Origin: VXNJ01 sp965249595
Lineage (GTDB): Bacteria > Chloroflexota > UBA11872 > VXNJ01
DNA length: 64,000 bases
Assembly (NCBI GenBank): GCA_965249595.1
Contig: OZ252242.1
Coordinates: 992,001 to 1,056,000 of the forward strand
Direction of reading: 5' to 3'
The translations under genes were made by a program, and so were the position numbers. Positions 26,004 through 34,388 of this stretch are shown piece after piece (within the stretch, counting starts at the first letter, position 1; each line of letters begins with the position of its first letter). The notes under the pieces are model-generated. The model was not told the DNA's origin, did no database searches, and saw only the letters and a list, made by a program, of their open reading frames with translations.

Positions 26004-26436
26004 ATCATGGTCAAGTGGATAAATATTGTAAGCATAAGCAATCTGAAGCACCTTTGCATATCTCGGAATCAGCAGAAGGCCGCCCATCGGGTCGACATCG
26101 CTGTCCCGGTCGGTGGGGCCTAAGAATGGAGAGGCGGCAATGGCCTCAGGCACATACATCAGCGTCAATAGGGCAGCGGGAAAGCGCAGCCGGTACCGAC
26201 AGGTCGGCTCAACAATCGCTTCAGTGCCTCTTAGCAGATTGCGTCGATAGCGCTGGCGAAGGATGATGGCTTCGACATCCGGGATCGAATCTACTGGATG
26301 CCAACTGTGAGCCTGTGGAACTCCTCCAGCAAGGCCCACCATTGCACATGCAGATCATGGCTAGGAAAGGGATTCCACCCCGCCCACGGGGTGCGCACCG
26401 GAAGAGTTCGAGCCCTCTAACGTCGTAGGCAAAGAC
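26004..26436. other. Region upstream of the MarR cassette, beside tRNA-Ile2
   Basis: About 430 bp. Minus-strand ORFs of 80 and 113 codons are present but overlap the operator or read out of the tRNA, and neither resembles a known protein. Nothing else is supported here. Confidence 0.35.
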
Positions 26437-26512
26437 TGGTGGGCCCAGTTGGATTCGAACCAACGGCCAACCGGTTATGAGCCGGCCGCTCTAACCACTG
26501 AGCTATGGGCCC
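26437..26512 (-). tRNA. tRNA-Ile2 (CAU anticodon, expected lysidine)
   Basis: The acceptor GGGCCCA pairs with TGGGCCC. The anticodon stem GCCGG/CCGGT has a G-U at the first pair and the loop CTCATAA, anticodon CAT. The T arm is TTGGTTCGAATCCAA, and CCA is encoded. C4-G69 and C5-G68 are present, and these are recognition features for TilS, which converts the C34 to lysidine so that the tRNA reads AUA as Ile. The elongator Met tRNA at 19132 lacks these pairs. Confidence 0.75.
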
Positions 26513-26579
26513 GTCTTGGCGCTGCGATTATCCGGTGGCGGGAGCAGAACGGGTTGCCATCTAAACAATAGAATCGCCG

Positions 26580-27194
26580 GTGGAAAGCGTAGCAACTTTA
26601 ATCGAAGTGCAGCCGGCATTTTTTGTGACCGGCGTGAGGCTACGACGCAGCCGGCGAATGTTGCTATGTCGGTCTGGCGGCCATGAAATGGACGTTGGCG
26701 AAATGGCGATTGTAGAGACTGCCACCGGTCCGGAAATTGGGCGCGTCACCCTTGCGACTTCACCGGCCTCCCAGGAATCGCCGGTGCAGGGGCGGGAAAT
26801 CATCCGGCCGGCTGACGACGCCGACTTATCAAGCCTTCACCTCGCCGTGCTAAACGAAGTTGCCGCGCGAATGGAGTTCTTCCGGGCGGCGTTTGCGGCC
26901 GGTCTGGAAGTTTCGTCGGTCCATGCCGACTACAGCTTCGACGGCTCTCGCCTGCGATTTAGATTTCGCTGTGACCGCTCGCACGCTGGAACCTCGCTGC
27001 GCGAGGAACTCGGCCTTCGCCTTCCAGGCGTGGCAATAAGGCTGAAAAATCTGGGTGAACGCCGCGATTCACAGCGCGGTGCCTGCGGCGGCGGAAGTTG
27101 TTCGACCTGTCCGTCTAACGGATTGCGCGAGCGATCAGGGGCCGCTGCGCCCACGCCGGGTTTGGCCCGACGGGGCCAATTTGCAGCCCAGTAG
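26580..27194 (+). CDS. PSP1/YaaT-like domain protein, shortened
   Basis: This 204-residue protein has the PSP1 C-terminal domain: VGEMAIVETATGPEIGRVTLA, then REIIRPADDADL, and EVSSVHADYSFDGSRLRFRF, followed by LREELGLRLPGVAIRLKNLGERR. A Cys-rich tail (ACGGGSCSTC) follows, a variant of the CGxxLCC motif. Related YaaT proteins are about 270 residues and take part in the RNA-degradation Y-complex with RicAF in Bacillus. The RHD-like part here is reduced. The start is a GTG at 26580. The neighbours give no help, so its role in RNA turnover is inference. Confidence 0.7.
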   Translation: MESVATLIEVQPAFFVTGVRLRRSRRMLLCRSGGHEMDVGEMAIVETATGPEIGRVTLATSPASQESPVQGREIIRPADDADLSSLHLAVLNEVAARMEFFRAAFAAGLEVSSVHADYSFDGSRLRFRFRCDRSHAGTSLREELGLRLPGVAIRLKNLGERRDSQRGACGGGSCSTCPSNGLRERSGAAAPTPGLARRGQFAAQ

Positions 27195-27206
27195 GTTGTC
27201 CTGACC

Positions 27207-27545
27207 TTATAGATTGACGACCGGAATCGCCAGCAGGATCACCGCTGCAGCAAGGATGATCGTGACTGCGGCAAGCGCCCAGAGCCCCAGATTGCGTTTC
27301 TCGATTCGGCGCTCGAGCAGGTCCGCACGGCCGTTCAACTCACTCACTTTGGTTGTCAAGTTTGTTAACTCGGTTTCGAGCTTTTTACGCTCCACGCGTT
27401 CTTGTGCAATCGCCGCCGCGCTGATGTCGGTGACGCCGGCCTGGCCAGCGTAATCGGCCAGCAATCGCGGCATTTGTTCGCCCACTTTGGCCAGCACCTT
27501 TTCGGTTACCGCTCTTAGTACCTGACCAGAGATCATTCCCATCAC
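27207..27545 (-). CDS. Coiled-coil protein with a C-terminal membrane helix
   Basis: A 112-residue protein. It has a probable coiled coil (residues 45-82: QERVERKKLETELTNLTTKV and the following heptads) and a single C-terminal helix (about 88-110, LWALAAVTIILAAAVILLAI). It is the last gene of a leftward string: its start at 27545 overlaps the DUF1445 gene by 4 bp. I do not recognise a family. It may anchor or organise a membrane complex. Confidence 0.65.
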   Translation of the reverse strand: MMGMISGQVLRAVTEKVLAKVGEQMPRLLADYAGQAGVTDISAAAIAQERVERKKLETELTNLTTKVSELNGRADLLERRIEKRNLGLWALAAVTIILAAAVILLAIPVVNL

Positions 27546-28366
27546 CGTGACACCGCCAATATCGGAGGATCGATCGTTTTTTCGACGTATCTTTCGAGCA
27601 AATCACTAACGAACATGTGCCCCGGCGAATGGGTGATCATGAACGGCAATTTGGCGTCCAAGGCAATCGCCTGTGGCGTGACCCCACAGGCCCAAAAAAC
27701 CGGAGTTTCGCCGATTTGAACCGGCACTCGATCGCCCCAGTCAGGCGAATCTATGTTCCAGATACCGATCGCTTCCGGCGCGCCGGTGTGGACCGGTGCG
27801 CCATGAACTTGGGGCAACGCGCCTGTAATTGAAACCGCTTCGGCAACCCGATCCATCGGAATCGGTCGCATCGAAACCACCATCGGGCCGGCAAACTTCC
27901 CCACCGCTTCGCAGCGGATGGAAGTCTTGTACATCGGCACATTTAGGCCGCATTCAACATGGCGAACACCGATTCCGGCCGTTGCCAGCCGTTTTTCAAA
28001 CGTAAAGCTGCAACCGGTTAGAAAGGCCACCAAATCATCGCGCCAAAGATCTCGGATGTCGAGAATTTCTTCCACCAATGCACCGTCACGATAAACGCGA
28101 TAGCGCGGGATATCGCGGCAGATATCTGCATCCCGAGCCAGCCGGCGGGGTCGCGGATCGCCAATCGGCAAGCGTTCGAGGAGGGGGCAGGGTTTTGGGT
28201 TGGCGCGGCAAAAATCTTCAAAATCATCGGCAACCGCGCCCTCAACGATTACCAAGTTGGCTTGCAAATAGCGGGTTGCGGCCCCGGCCGTTGGGCCTGT
28301 CCACTCCCCGCTGCGGATCTGCTCTCGCAGCTCGGAAGCGCTCAGATTTGCCGGACTATTGGCCAT
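27542..28366 (-). CDS. DUF1445 / D-glutamate cyclase-like family protein
   Basis: The 274-residue protein matches the family formerly UPF0317, now called D-glutamate cyclase-like or putative hydro-lyase: RQIRSGEWTGPTAG, VEGAVADDFEDFCRANPKPCPLLE, DLVAFLTGCSFTFEKRL, NVPMYKTSIRCEAVGKFAGPMVVSMRP, and the C-terminal HSPGHMFVSDL. Some family members convert D-glutamate to 5-oxoproline, but the role of this one is untested. Its start directly abuts the stop of the upstream lipoprotein gene, suggesting co-translation. Confidence 0.85.
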   Translation of the reverse strand: MANSPANLSASELREQIRSGEWTGPTAGAATRYLQANLVIVEGAVADDFEDFCRANPKPCPLLERLPIGDPRPRRLARDADICRDIPRYRVYRDGALVEEILDIRDLWRDDLVAFLTGCSFTFEKRLATAGIGVRHVECGLNVPMYKTSIRCEAVGKFAGPMVVSMRPIPMDRVAEAVSITGALPQVHGAPVHTGAPEAIGIWNIDSPDWGDRVPVQIGETPVFWACGVTPQAIALDAKLPFMITHSPGHMFVSDLLERYVEKTIDPPILAVSR

Positions 28367-29116
28367 TTAGAGCAGCCGAAGCGCGCCGACGGTGAACAGC
28401 ACGCTCAAAAATTGATCTTCCGTCACTTGTTCGGCATTCTCGGGCGGGGCGATGACCACATCTTCGTTCCAGCCCACCACGTCCACCTTAAATTCCGACC
28501 CTGAATCGGAATCCGTAAGTAGAACATAGCGAGGGATCCAGTGGCCGCTGTGGATTGCAAAATTCGCGCCGGGACCGGATATGAAATGGCATTCTTCATC
28601 CCCACAGGCCTCGGTGGCGCTGTGAACCAGCCCAACCTCATTGAGCAGTTCGGGTATCAGCTGGGCCGACTGCATCAATTCGTCCGGCGAAAAAAATTCG
28701 GCCGCCTGGCCCGAGGCTGCTTCGATAAATATCCAGTTGTCCAGTTGGGCATTGGGAAGCATGTAAATGCGGTCATTGATGAGCATGAATTGAATTTCCT
28801 GCTCGACCGTTTCGTCTTGCAGCACTTGCACCTTGCCGGCTACCGCGCTCTGGCCTTCGGTGACGGTGACAATTTCAAATAGGGCACCCAAATTACCCGG
28901 CAGTATGGTGTCGGCCGGTAGGCCGGCCCGCACCCTGACCGAACGGGGCCGATTGGCTGTCCAATAACCTGCCAAACCTTCAACCGTAAACGGCTCATTG
29001 ACTATCGGGCCGGAAGGAAGACCGGGTTCTTCATCGCCGCAACTTGCCAGTAAGAGGCCGACCAGCAGGAAAACAATTGCGCCGAACGCGGCTGGCCGCG
29101 TGCGAATTGCGATCAA
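28367..29116 (-). CDS. Lipoprotein, LppX/LprG-like
   Basis: A 249-residue secreted protein. The signal peptide ends in the lipobox LLASC with Cys26, followed by GDEEPG. The mature part (RSVRVRAGLPAD, repeated beta pattern, EACGDEECHFISG) suggests a LolA/LppX-type lipid-binding barrel. Two Cys residues may pair. The start is a TTG one base after the stop of the upstream envelope-protein gene. I could not identify the bound lipid; the family in mycobacteria carries lipids or phospholipids across the envelope. Confidence 0.7.
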   Translation of the reverse strand: MIAIRTRPAAFGAIVFLLVGLLLASCGDEEPGLPSGPIVNEPFTVEGLAGYWTANRPRSVRVRAGLPADTILPGNLGALFEIVTVTEGQSAVAGKVQVLQDETVEQEIQFMLINDRIYMLPNAQLDNWIFIEAASGQAAEFFSPDELMQSAQLIPELLNEVGLVHSATEACGDEECHFISGPGANFAIHSGHWIPRYVLLTDSDSGSEFKVDVVGWNEDVVIAPPENAEQVTEDQFLSVLFTVGALRLL

Positions 29117-29117
29117 A

Positions 29118-29969
29118 TCAGATAAACGCCGCGCTAAGGACTGTAATTACGACTTGCCAGAAGGAGCTGGCGGGCGCATCGCGGGCGTCTTCAGGAATTT
29201 CAATGTCCAGGCCTTCGTCCCATCCCACGATCTCTACGATGAGCGGGGATCCGTCGGTCAACTCCGAGATTATCTGGATCGGAATCTCATCTTCGACCCG
29301 GACCTCCAGAGTGGTCGTAGGACTAACAAGGACGTGACAGGGAATTCCCGCACAGTCGGTCTCACCCTCATAGCTAACGGAGGCCGGGTCGGGCAGGGCG
29401 GCAAAAAACCCGGTCACATCATCGGCCAGCGGCAACATTTCAGCTATCGCGCCCTCCTCTTGCCCCTGCTTCGTCCGCAGCCATCTATCGATGCCTTCGG
29501 GGCTGGTGTAGATGAATTCGCCGTCCATTATCAGGGCCACTCTGGCGCGGATCTCGCCGTCGACTAACGCCTCCAGCGTGACGGATTGGCGCCCCGGAAT
29601 GTGGGGGAGTGACGTGGTTTCAACCTCAATACTCACGTTTTCGGGAAGCCCGGCAAAATCTGTGATACTGGTCTTCATTCGAACCGAACTGGGCGGATCG
29701 TCGCGCAGGCTCGACAAGTACCCTTCCGGAGTAAACGGTGTGGGCGTCGGCTCAGGCGTGGGCGTCGGCTCAGGCGTGGGAGTCGGCTCGGGCGTCGGCT
29801 CAGGCGTGGGCGTCGGGGACGGCGTAGTTGCCGCCGACGTAGTTGCGATTGCGGCCGGCGCGCTTGACTCGGTCGGGGTGCTCTCGTCTTCACCGAAAGC
29901 GGCCAGGCCAAATACCACTGCAAGCGCAGCTACTACAACCACTGCGATTGCAATTAGCAAAATCTTCAT
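29118..29969 (-). CDS. Envelope protein with Pro-Thr-Glu linker, LppX-like
   Basis: The 283-residue protein has one N-terminal membrane helix (residues 3-26). It lacks a lipobox Cys, unlike its neighbour. A linker of PTPEPTPTPEPTP repeats (residues 50-80) follows. The C-terminal domain (VRMKTSITDFAGLPENVSIEVE, and the later VIIDGEFIYTSPEGIDRW-like VALIMDGEFIYTSP) resembles a lipoprotein of the LppX type, with EGETDCAGIPCHVL as a possible disulfide. The ATG overlaps the end of the upstream threonine-synthase-like gene by 4 bases (ATGA). It probably acts with the lipoprotein encoded directly downstream. Confidence 0.7.
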   Translation of the reverse strand: MKILLIAIAVVVVAALAVVFGLAAFGEDESTPTESSAPAAIATTSAATTPSPTPTPEPTPEPTPTPEPTPTPEPTPTPFTPEGYLSSLRDDPPSSVRMKTSITDFAGLPENVSIEVETTSLPHIPGRQSVTLEALVDGEIRARVALIMDGEFIYTSPEGIDRWLRTKQGQEEGAIAEMLPLADDVTGFFAALPDPASVSYEGETDCAGIPCHVLVSPTTTLEVRVEDEIPIQIISELTDGSPLIVEIVGWDEGLDIEIPEDARDAPASSFWQVVITVLSAAFI

Positions 29970-31063
29970 TGATTGGCCTTTAATCCGCTACCGGTGGCTG
30001 GAATCACCACCGATTCATCGCCCCTGATCAGACCCGCCCGGGCAAGCTCGGCGGCGGCGGCAAATCCGGCCGCCGCGGTGGGTTCAACGTATATCCCCTC
30101 GAACCTGGCCAGTTCGCTGCAGGCTCGTCTGATCTGATTATCCGTGACCAATTTGACGGTACCACCGCTATTTGAAATCGCTGAGCGCACTTGATCCAGG
30201 CGTTCCGGGGCGGCCACGGCGATGCCACTGGCGATTGTCTTTCCGCCCGTCGAAATTCCGGCCCCTGCCACGAGCGGAGCACACTCGCGCGCTTGGGCCG
30301 CGTGCAGGCGCGGTCGCCCCTTCGTCTCGCCGATGTCGGCAATGCCCAATGCACTGCCCAACAGCAGTCCGCCGTTACCGGTGGGAAACACAATGTGATC
30401 TGGCAGTCGGCCGCCGGATTTGTGGCAGGTGTCAAAGATGAAGGTCTTCATCCCGAGTAGAAATGCCGGATCGCGCACGTGCGAGGCGTAGACCGCACCG
30501 GGAAGAGACGCGGTTGACAACGCGGCGGCGGCGGCTTTGGCGCGGGCCCCCGGCACGACGGTCACACTGGCTCCAAAAGCCCGCATTTGGGCGAGCTTGG
30601 GGGCATCGGCAGCACCGGGTGCAAAGATCTCGCAATGCAACCCGGCCGCCGCTGCATAGGCGGCCAGCGCCGCTCCGGCATTCCCCGACGAATCTTCAAC
30701 CAATCGGTCGAATCCGCCGTTTGCGAGGCGTTGGACCACCATCACCGCCCCGCGGTCTTTAAAGCTTCCCGTGGGCGAGAGAAATTCCAGCATCGCCCGG
30801 GCATTGGGTAGGCCAACCGATGCGCCCCAACGCGGTAGCGCGACCAACGGCGCGGACCCTTCACCCAATGTGAGCATTCCCGGTTGATAGGCAATTCCCA
30901 AGAGATCGGCCCAGGCCCAGATCCCAGGCCGCGGGCCCGGCTCTACGGCGATCTGGGCGAGCCGGACCGCCTTAGGAGTCAGCAGCGAATGACAAACACC
31001 GCAGACTGCCGATCGATCGGGTTCGACGGGTCCGCATTGCGGGCAGCAAAAGTGACCCTTCAG
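29966..31063 (-). CDS. Threonine synthase-like PLP enzyme with N-terminal zinc ribbon
   Basis: A fold-type II pyridoxal-phosphate enzyme of about 365 residues. The lysine motif LSPTGSFKDRG binds PLP, VEDSSGNAGAALAAY binds the phosphate, and FPTGNGGLLLG and VIPATGSGLK follow. A TTG at 30901 is the only standard start, but the frame is open upstream to a stop at about 31080. That part encodes two CxxC pairs (CPQC and CGVC), a zinc ribbon common in threonine synthases. No ATG, GTG or TTG is available there. A CTG at 31061-31063 overlaps the proS stop as CTGA. I take this as the probable start. Threonine synthase converts O-phosphohomoserine to threonine; other PLP lyases are possible. Confidence 0.75.
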   Translation of the reverse strand: MKGHFCCPQCGPVEPDRSAVCGVCHSLLTPKAVRLAQIAVEPGPRPGIWAWADLLGIAYQPGMLTLGEGSAPLVALPRWGASVGLPNARAMLEFLSPTGSFKDRGAVMVVQRLANGGFDRLVEDSSGNAGAALAAYAAAAGLHCEIFAPGAADAPKLAQMRAFGASVTVVPGARAKAAAAALSTASLPGAVYASHVRDPAFLLGMKTFIFDTCHKSGGRLPDHIVFPTGNGGLLLGSALGIADIGETKGRPRLHAAQARECAPLVAGAGISTGGKTIASGIAVAAPERLDQVRSAISNSGGTVKLVTDNQIRRACSELARFEGIYVEPTAAAGFAAAAELARAGLIRGDESVVIPATGSGLKANQ

Positions 31064-32814
31064 GCCGCCCCCAGCTCAGAGACCGGATCCCAGCGAGGCC
31101 GGGTCGGATCATTGCGGGACTCCAGCTCATCGTGAATGCGGCGCACCGTTGCGGCAGCTTCGGGCAGTGGCTCCAATGAGGTCTGACCACCGTCGCGCAC
31201 CCTTATTTCCAGTTGCCCGTCGCGCAGGTTGCGGGCGGAGACCGTTATCCGGACCGGTAATCCAAGCAGGTCGGCGTCATTAAATTTGACGCCCGCGCTC
31301 TCGTTGCGATCATCACGCAGGATCGTCAGCTGAAGATCGCGCAGCGCCGTCTCAATCTCAATCGCGGCGGCTACCACTGCCGGGGCGGTCCCCAATTGGA
31401 CGATATGGACACCCCATGGGCTGATCGTGGCCGGCAGGATCATTCCGTCGGCATCGTTCCAGCGTTCGACCACCGCGCCCAGGATGCGCCCTACGCCGAT
31501 TCCGTATGAGCACATGAAAAATGGTTGCCGTTTGCCAGCGCGGTCTACAAAAAACGCGCCGCGCTTTTCCGAGTATCCGTACCCCAACTGGAAGGTGTTG
31601 CCAAGTTCGATGCCGCGCGCCGTGATCAGCGAGCCGCCGCATTCGGGACAGGCGTCACCCGCCGTAACCTGGCTGATGTCACCAATTTGCCCTTCGTAAT
31701 CGCGGGGAAAGTTTGTATTGCGCAGGTGGAAACCGGGTCGATTGGCTCCGCCGACGAGATTGGGCGTGTGGGCAACTGAGTTGTCAACAACCACGGTTAC
31801 ACCGGACAGACCAACCGGCGAAGCGTACCCGGCAACTATTCCAGCGCTGTCCAAATCAGACTTAACGGCTGGCACGACGGGGCGTTTCAAGAACTTGGCC
31901 AACTTGGCCGGGCTGACGTCCTTGTCGCCGCGAATGACCGCGAAGACCAATTTGTCACCGGCGCTGAAGAACACCGCCTTGGCGGTTTCGGACTGCTTGA
32001 TGCCGAGCTGCTCGGCAACCTGTTCGATGGTCGTCGCGCCTGGCGTTGCCACCTCGGTCAGCGGCAACAATGGGCGATCAACTGGCGGTTGCCCGGTCTC
32101 GGCCTGGGCGATTTCCTGATTGGCGGCCAGGCCGCAAGCAGAGCAAATCACCACCGTATCCTCGCCGCTCGGATCGAGCAGCATGAATTCGTGGGCCACC
32201 GAACCGCCCATCATGCCAGTGTCGGATTGCACCACCACCACTTCGAGGCCACAGCGGCGAAAAATTCGCACATATGCACCGACCACCTGGTCGTAGATTT
32301 CGGCCATGTCGTTCAGTTCGCCGTGCAGACTGTAGGCGTCTTTCATGACGAATTCGCGCACCCTGATCAGCCCCGCCCGGGAGCGCGGCTCATCGCGGAA
32401 TTTGGTCTGAATCTGATAGATCAAAAGCGGCAGGTCGCGGTAGGAGGAAACGTGGTTGGCGGCCAGGTCGGCAACTATCTCTTCGTGGGTCATGGCCAGG
32501 ACCATGTCGTGACCCATTCGGTCTTGAAAGCGAACCATCTCATCGCCGACATCGAACCAGCGCCGGCTCTGCTTCCAAACATCGGCCGGATGCACCACCG
32601 GCATTTCGATCCGTTGCCCGCCGATGCCGTCCATCTCATCGGCGATGATCGCCTCAATACGCGCAAGGGCCCGAAAGGCACCGGGCAGATAGGAGTAGAT
32701 GCCGGTCCCCAATTGGGAGATCATGGCCGATCGGACCAATAGCCGGTGCGAGTCGCTGGTGGCACCGGCGGGATCTTCGCGTAGGGTTCGGCCGAACAGC
32801 TGCGACATCAACAT
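31060..32814 (-). CDS. proS: Prolyl-tRNA synthetase (bacterial type, with editing domain)
   Basis: The 584-residue class II synthetase has motif 1 (GTGIYSYLPGAFRALARIEAIIADEMDGIGGQRIEMP), motif 2 (FRDEPRSRAGLIRVREFVMKDAYSLH), and motif 3 (PFFMCSYGIGVGRILGAVVE). The insertion between motifs 2 and 3 is the YbaK-like editing domain (ETAKAVFFSAGDKLVFAVIRGDKDVSPAKLAKFL), which clears Ala-tRNA-Pro. The C-terminal anticodon domain is present. It attaches proline to tRNA-Pro, and a tRNA-Pro gene lies at 62147. The stop overlaps the start of the threonine-synthase-like gene. Confidence 0.96.
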   Translation of the reverse strand: MLMSQLFGRTLREDPAGATSDSHRLLVRSAMISQLGTGIYSYLPGAFRALARIEAIIADEMDGIGGQRIEMPVVHPADVWKQSRRWFDVGDEMVRFQDRMGHDMVLAMTHEEIVADLAANHVSSYRDLPLLIYQIQTKFRDEPRSRAGLIRVREFVMKDAYSLHGELNDMAEIYDQVVGAYVRIFRRCGLEVVVVQSDTGMMGGSVAHEFMLLDPSGEDTVVICSACGLAANQEIAQAETGQPPVDRPLLPLTEVATPGATTIEQVAEQLGIKQSETAKAVFFSAGDKLVFAVIRGDKDVSPAKLAKFLKRPVVPAVKSDLDSAGIVAGYASPVGLSGVTVVVDNSVAHTPNLVGGANRPGFHLRNTNFPRDYEGQIGDISQVTAGDACPECGGSLITARGIELGNTFQLGYGYSEKRGAFFVDRAGKRQPFFMCSYGIGVGRILGAVVERWNDADGMILPATISPWGVHIVQLGTAPAVVAAAIEIETALRDLQLTILRDDRNESAGVKFNDADLLGLPVRITVSARNLRDGQLEIRVRDGGQTSLEPLPEAAATVRRIHDELESRNDPTRPRWDPVSELGAA

Positions 32815-32863
32815 CGGGCAGGAATCTCGCTAGGGTATGGCAAACCGACGGGCGGTCTGGTAT

Positions 32864-33562
32864 TTAGATGTGGTACTCGGGCGGAACGCCTGAAGAACGC
32901 ATCCGCAGACCGTAGGCTCGGTTGCCTTCCTTGACCAGGTAGGTTGCCGGTGCACCCACGACCACCGAGCGGGGCGGGACATCCTCGAGCACCAGCGCCT
33001 GGGCGCCGATCTTGGAGTTGTGGCCGATGGTCACCGCTCCCAGTATCGAAGCACCGGAGCCAATGGTTACGCAGTTGCCGATTTTTGGGTGGCGCCGTCC
33101 GCCGGGACGCCCTACATCGCGCCACCAGCCGGTGGCTCCAAGCGTGACCTGGTGATAGAGCATCACATCGTCACCGACCTCGGCGGTGGCCCCGATGACC
33201 ACCCCGGACCCGTGGTCGATGAAAAAGCGACGTCCTATCTTGGCGCCAGGATGAATCTCAATGCCGCCGGTGATAACCCGGGCAAACTGGGAAATCAAGC
33301 GTGGAATCAGCGGCAAGCCGCGCTTGTAAAGGGCGTGGGCCAGGCGGTGCAACAAGATGGCGTGCAGGCCCTGATAGAGGAAAACTTCGCCGAAGTTGCC
33401 GGCGGCCGGGTCCTTGTCAAAAATGACCTGGATGTCGGATGGCCAGTGCAAACGAAAGAGCGAGCGCGGGCGCAGAGTTTTGCCGGAAGATTCATTTCGC
33501 CGACGATCAGCGAACGCCAGATCATCGCATTCAGCGGCGGCTTGGTATCTGGCGGTAGCCAA
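32864..33562 (-). CDS. cysE: Serine O-acetyltransferase
   Basis: The 232-residue enzyme makes O-acetylserine, the precursor of cysteine. The left-handed beta-helix is visible in IHPGAKIGRRFFIDHGSGVVIGATAEVGDDVMLYHQVTLGATG with the catalytic His in DHGSG, and then GRRHPKIGNCVTIGSGASILGAVTIG. It is short, like EpsC-type acetyltransferases. It lies 49 bp upstream of proS and close to a MoeB-like and a rhodanese gene, so sulfur metabolism is a shared theme. Confidence 0.93.
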   Translation of the reverse strand: MATARYQAAAECDDLAFADRRRNESSGKTLRPRSLFRLHWPSDIQVIFDKDPAAGNFGEVFLYQGLHAILLHRLAHALYKRGLPLIPRLISQFARVITGGIEIHPGAKIGRRFFIDHGSGVVIGATAEVGDDVMLYHQVTLGATGWWRDVGRPGGRRHPKIGNCVTIGSGASILGAVTIGHNSKIGAQALVLEDVPPRSVVVGAPATYLVKEGNRAYGLRMRSSGVPPEYHI

Positions 33563-33635
33563 TTTAGATCTAGTCCGGCGATTTCTTAAGTCACTGCCCG
33601 ATTATCCAAGGCGCCTCGGGCTGGCGTTTAATGGG

Positions 33636-34379
33636 CTAATTTAGCAGGAATCCACTGTCGAGCACAAGGGTCTGGCCGGTGACGGTCGTCGCCTGGCATA
33701 GATATAAACAGGCATGGGCGATGTCCTCGGGCGTGCAGGCGGTTCCCAGGACGGTGCGATCGATATAGCTGGCAATGAATTCGTCCTTGCCGGAAACCCA
33801 ACGCGTCAATATGACGCCGGGGGCGATGGCATTGACCCGGATTGGCGCCAATGACCGCGCCAGCGACTTGGTCAGGGCGATCTGGCCGGCTTTGGAAACC
33901 ACATAGGCGATCGAAGAACCGCTGCCGTGTATTCCGGCAATCGATGCAATCGAAACCACGCTGGCGCAGGGCGAGGCCTGCAGATATTTTTCAGCGCAAC
34001 GGACGGTGTAGAAGGAGCCCTTGAGATTGATCTGCTGGATCTCGTCCCACTTCTCATCGGTCATCAGCTCCAGTTGGTCGTGGGGGGCAAAGTAGGTGAT
34101 GCCGGCGCAGTTGATGACGATATCCAGACGCCCGAACTCGTCTGCGACAGCTTCGACCATCGCCCGGACCTGCGATTCATCACCCACCGACGCCTGGTAG
34201 GTGACGGCCCGCCCGCCACGTTCAATGATTCCGTCGGCCACTTCGTTCGCTTCGGTCGCCGAACGCGAATAATTCACGCAGACCGCCACGCCCAATTCGG
34301 CCAAGGCTTCAGCGCAGGCGCGGCCGGTTCCGGTGCCCCCGCCGGTAACTAGGGCGGCGGCGCCGCTCAGATCAACCAT
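33636..34379 (-). CDS. Short-chain dehydrogenase/reductase (FabG-like)
   Basis: The 247-residue NAD(P)H-dependent oxidoreductase has the glycine motif TGGGTGTG at 12-19, NCAG at about 90-93, the catalytic triad Ser143 or Ser146, Tyr159 and Lys163 in IAYVVSKAG, and a C-terminal tail ending LDSGFLLN. The cofactor is probably NADP, because the second strand ends in NYSRS. The fold is the FabG type, but the substrate is unknown. The gene stands 9 bp from the MoeB-like gene, suggesting one transcript. Confidence 0.87.
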   Translation of the reverse strand: MVDLSGAAALVTGGGTGTGRACAEALAELGVAVCVNYSRSATEANEVADGIIERGGRAVTYQASVGDESQVRAMVEAVADEFGRLDIVINCAGITYFAPHDQLELMTDEKWDEIQQINLKGSFYTVRCAEKYLQASPCASVVSIASIAGIHGSGSSIAYVVSKAGQIALTKSLARSLAPIRVNAIAPGVILTRWVSGKDEFIASYIDRTVLGTACTPEDIAHACLYLCQATTVTGQTLVLDSGFLLN

Positions 34380-34388
34380 GGGGCCAGG

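Noticed and set aside
26221..26463. 80-codon minus-strand ORF reading out of tRNA-Ile2
   Set aside because: Its first residues are translated tRNA sequence, and the remainder matches nothing known.
28262..28504. Plus-strand ORFs opposite the DUF1445 and lipoprotein genes
   Set aside because: They are shadows of well-supported minus-strand genes.
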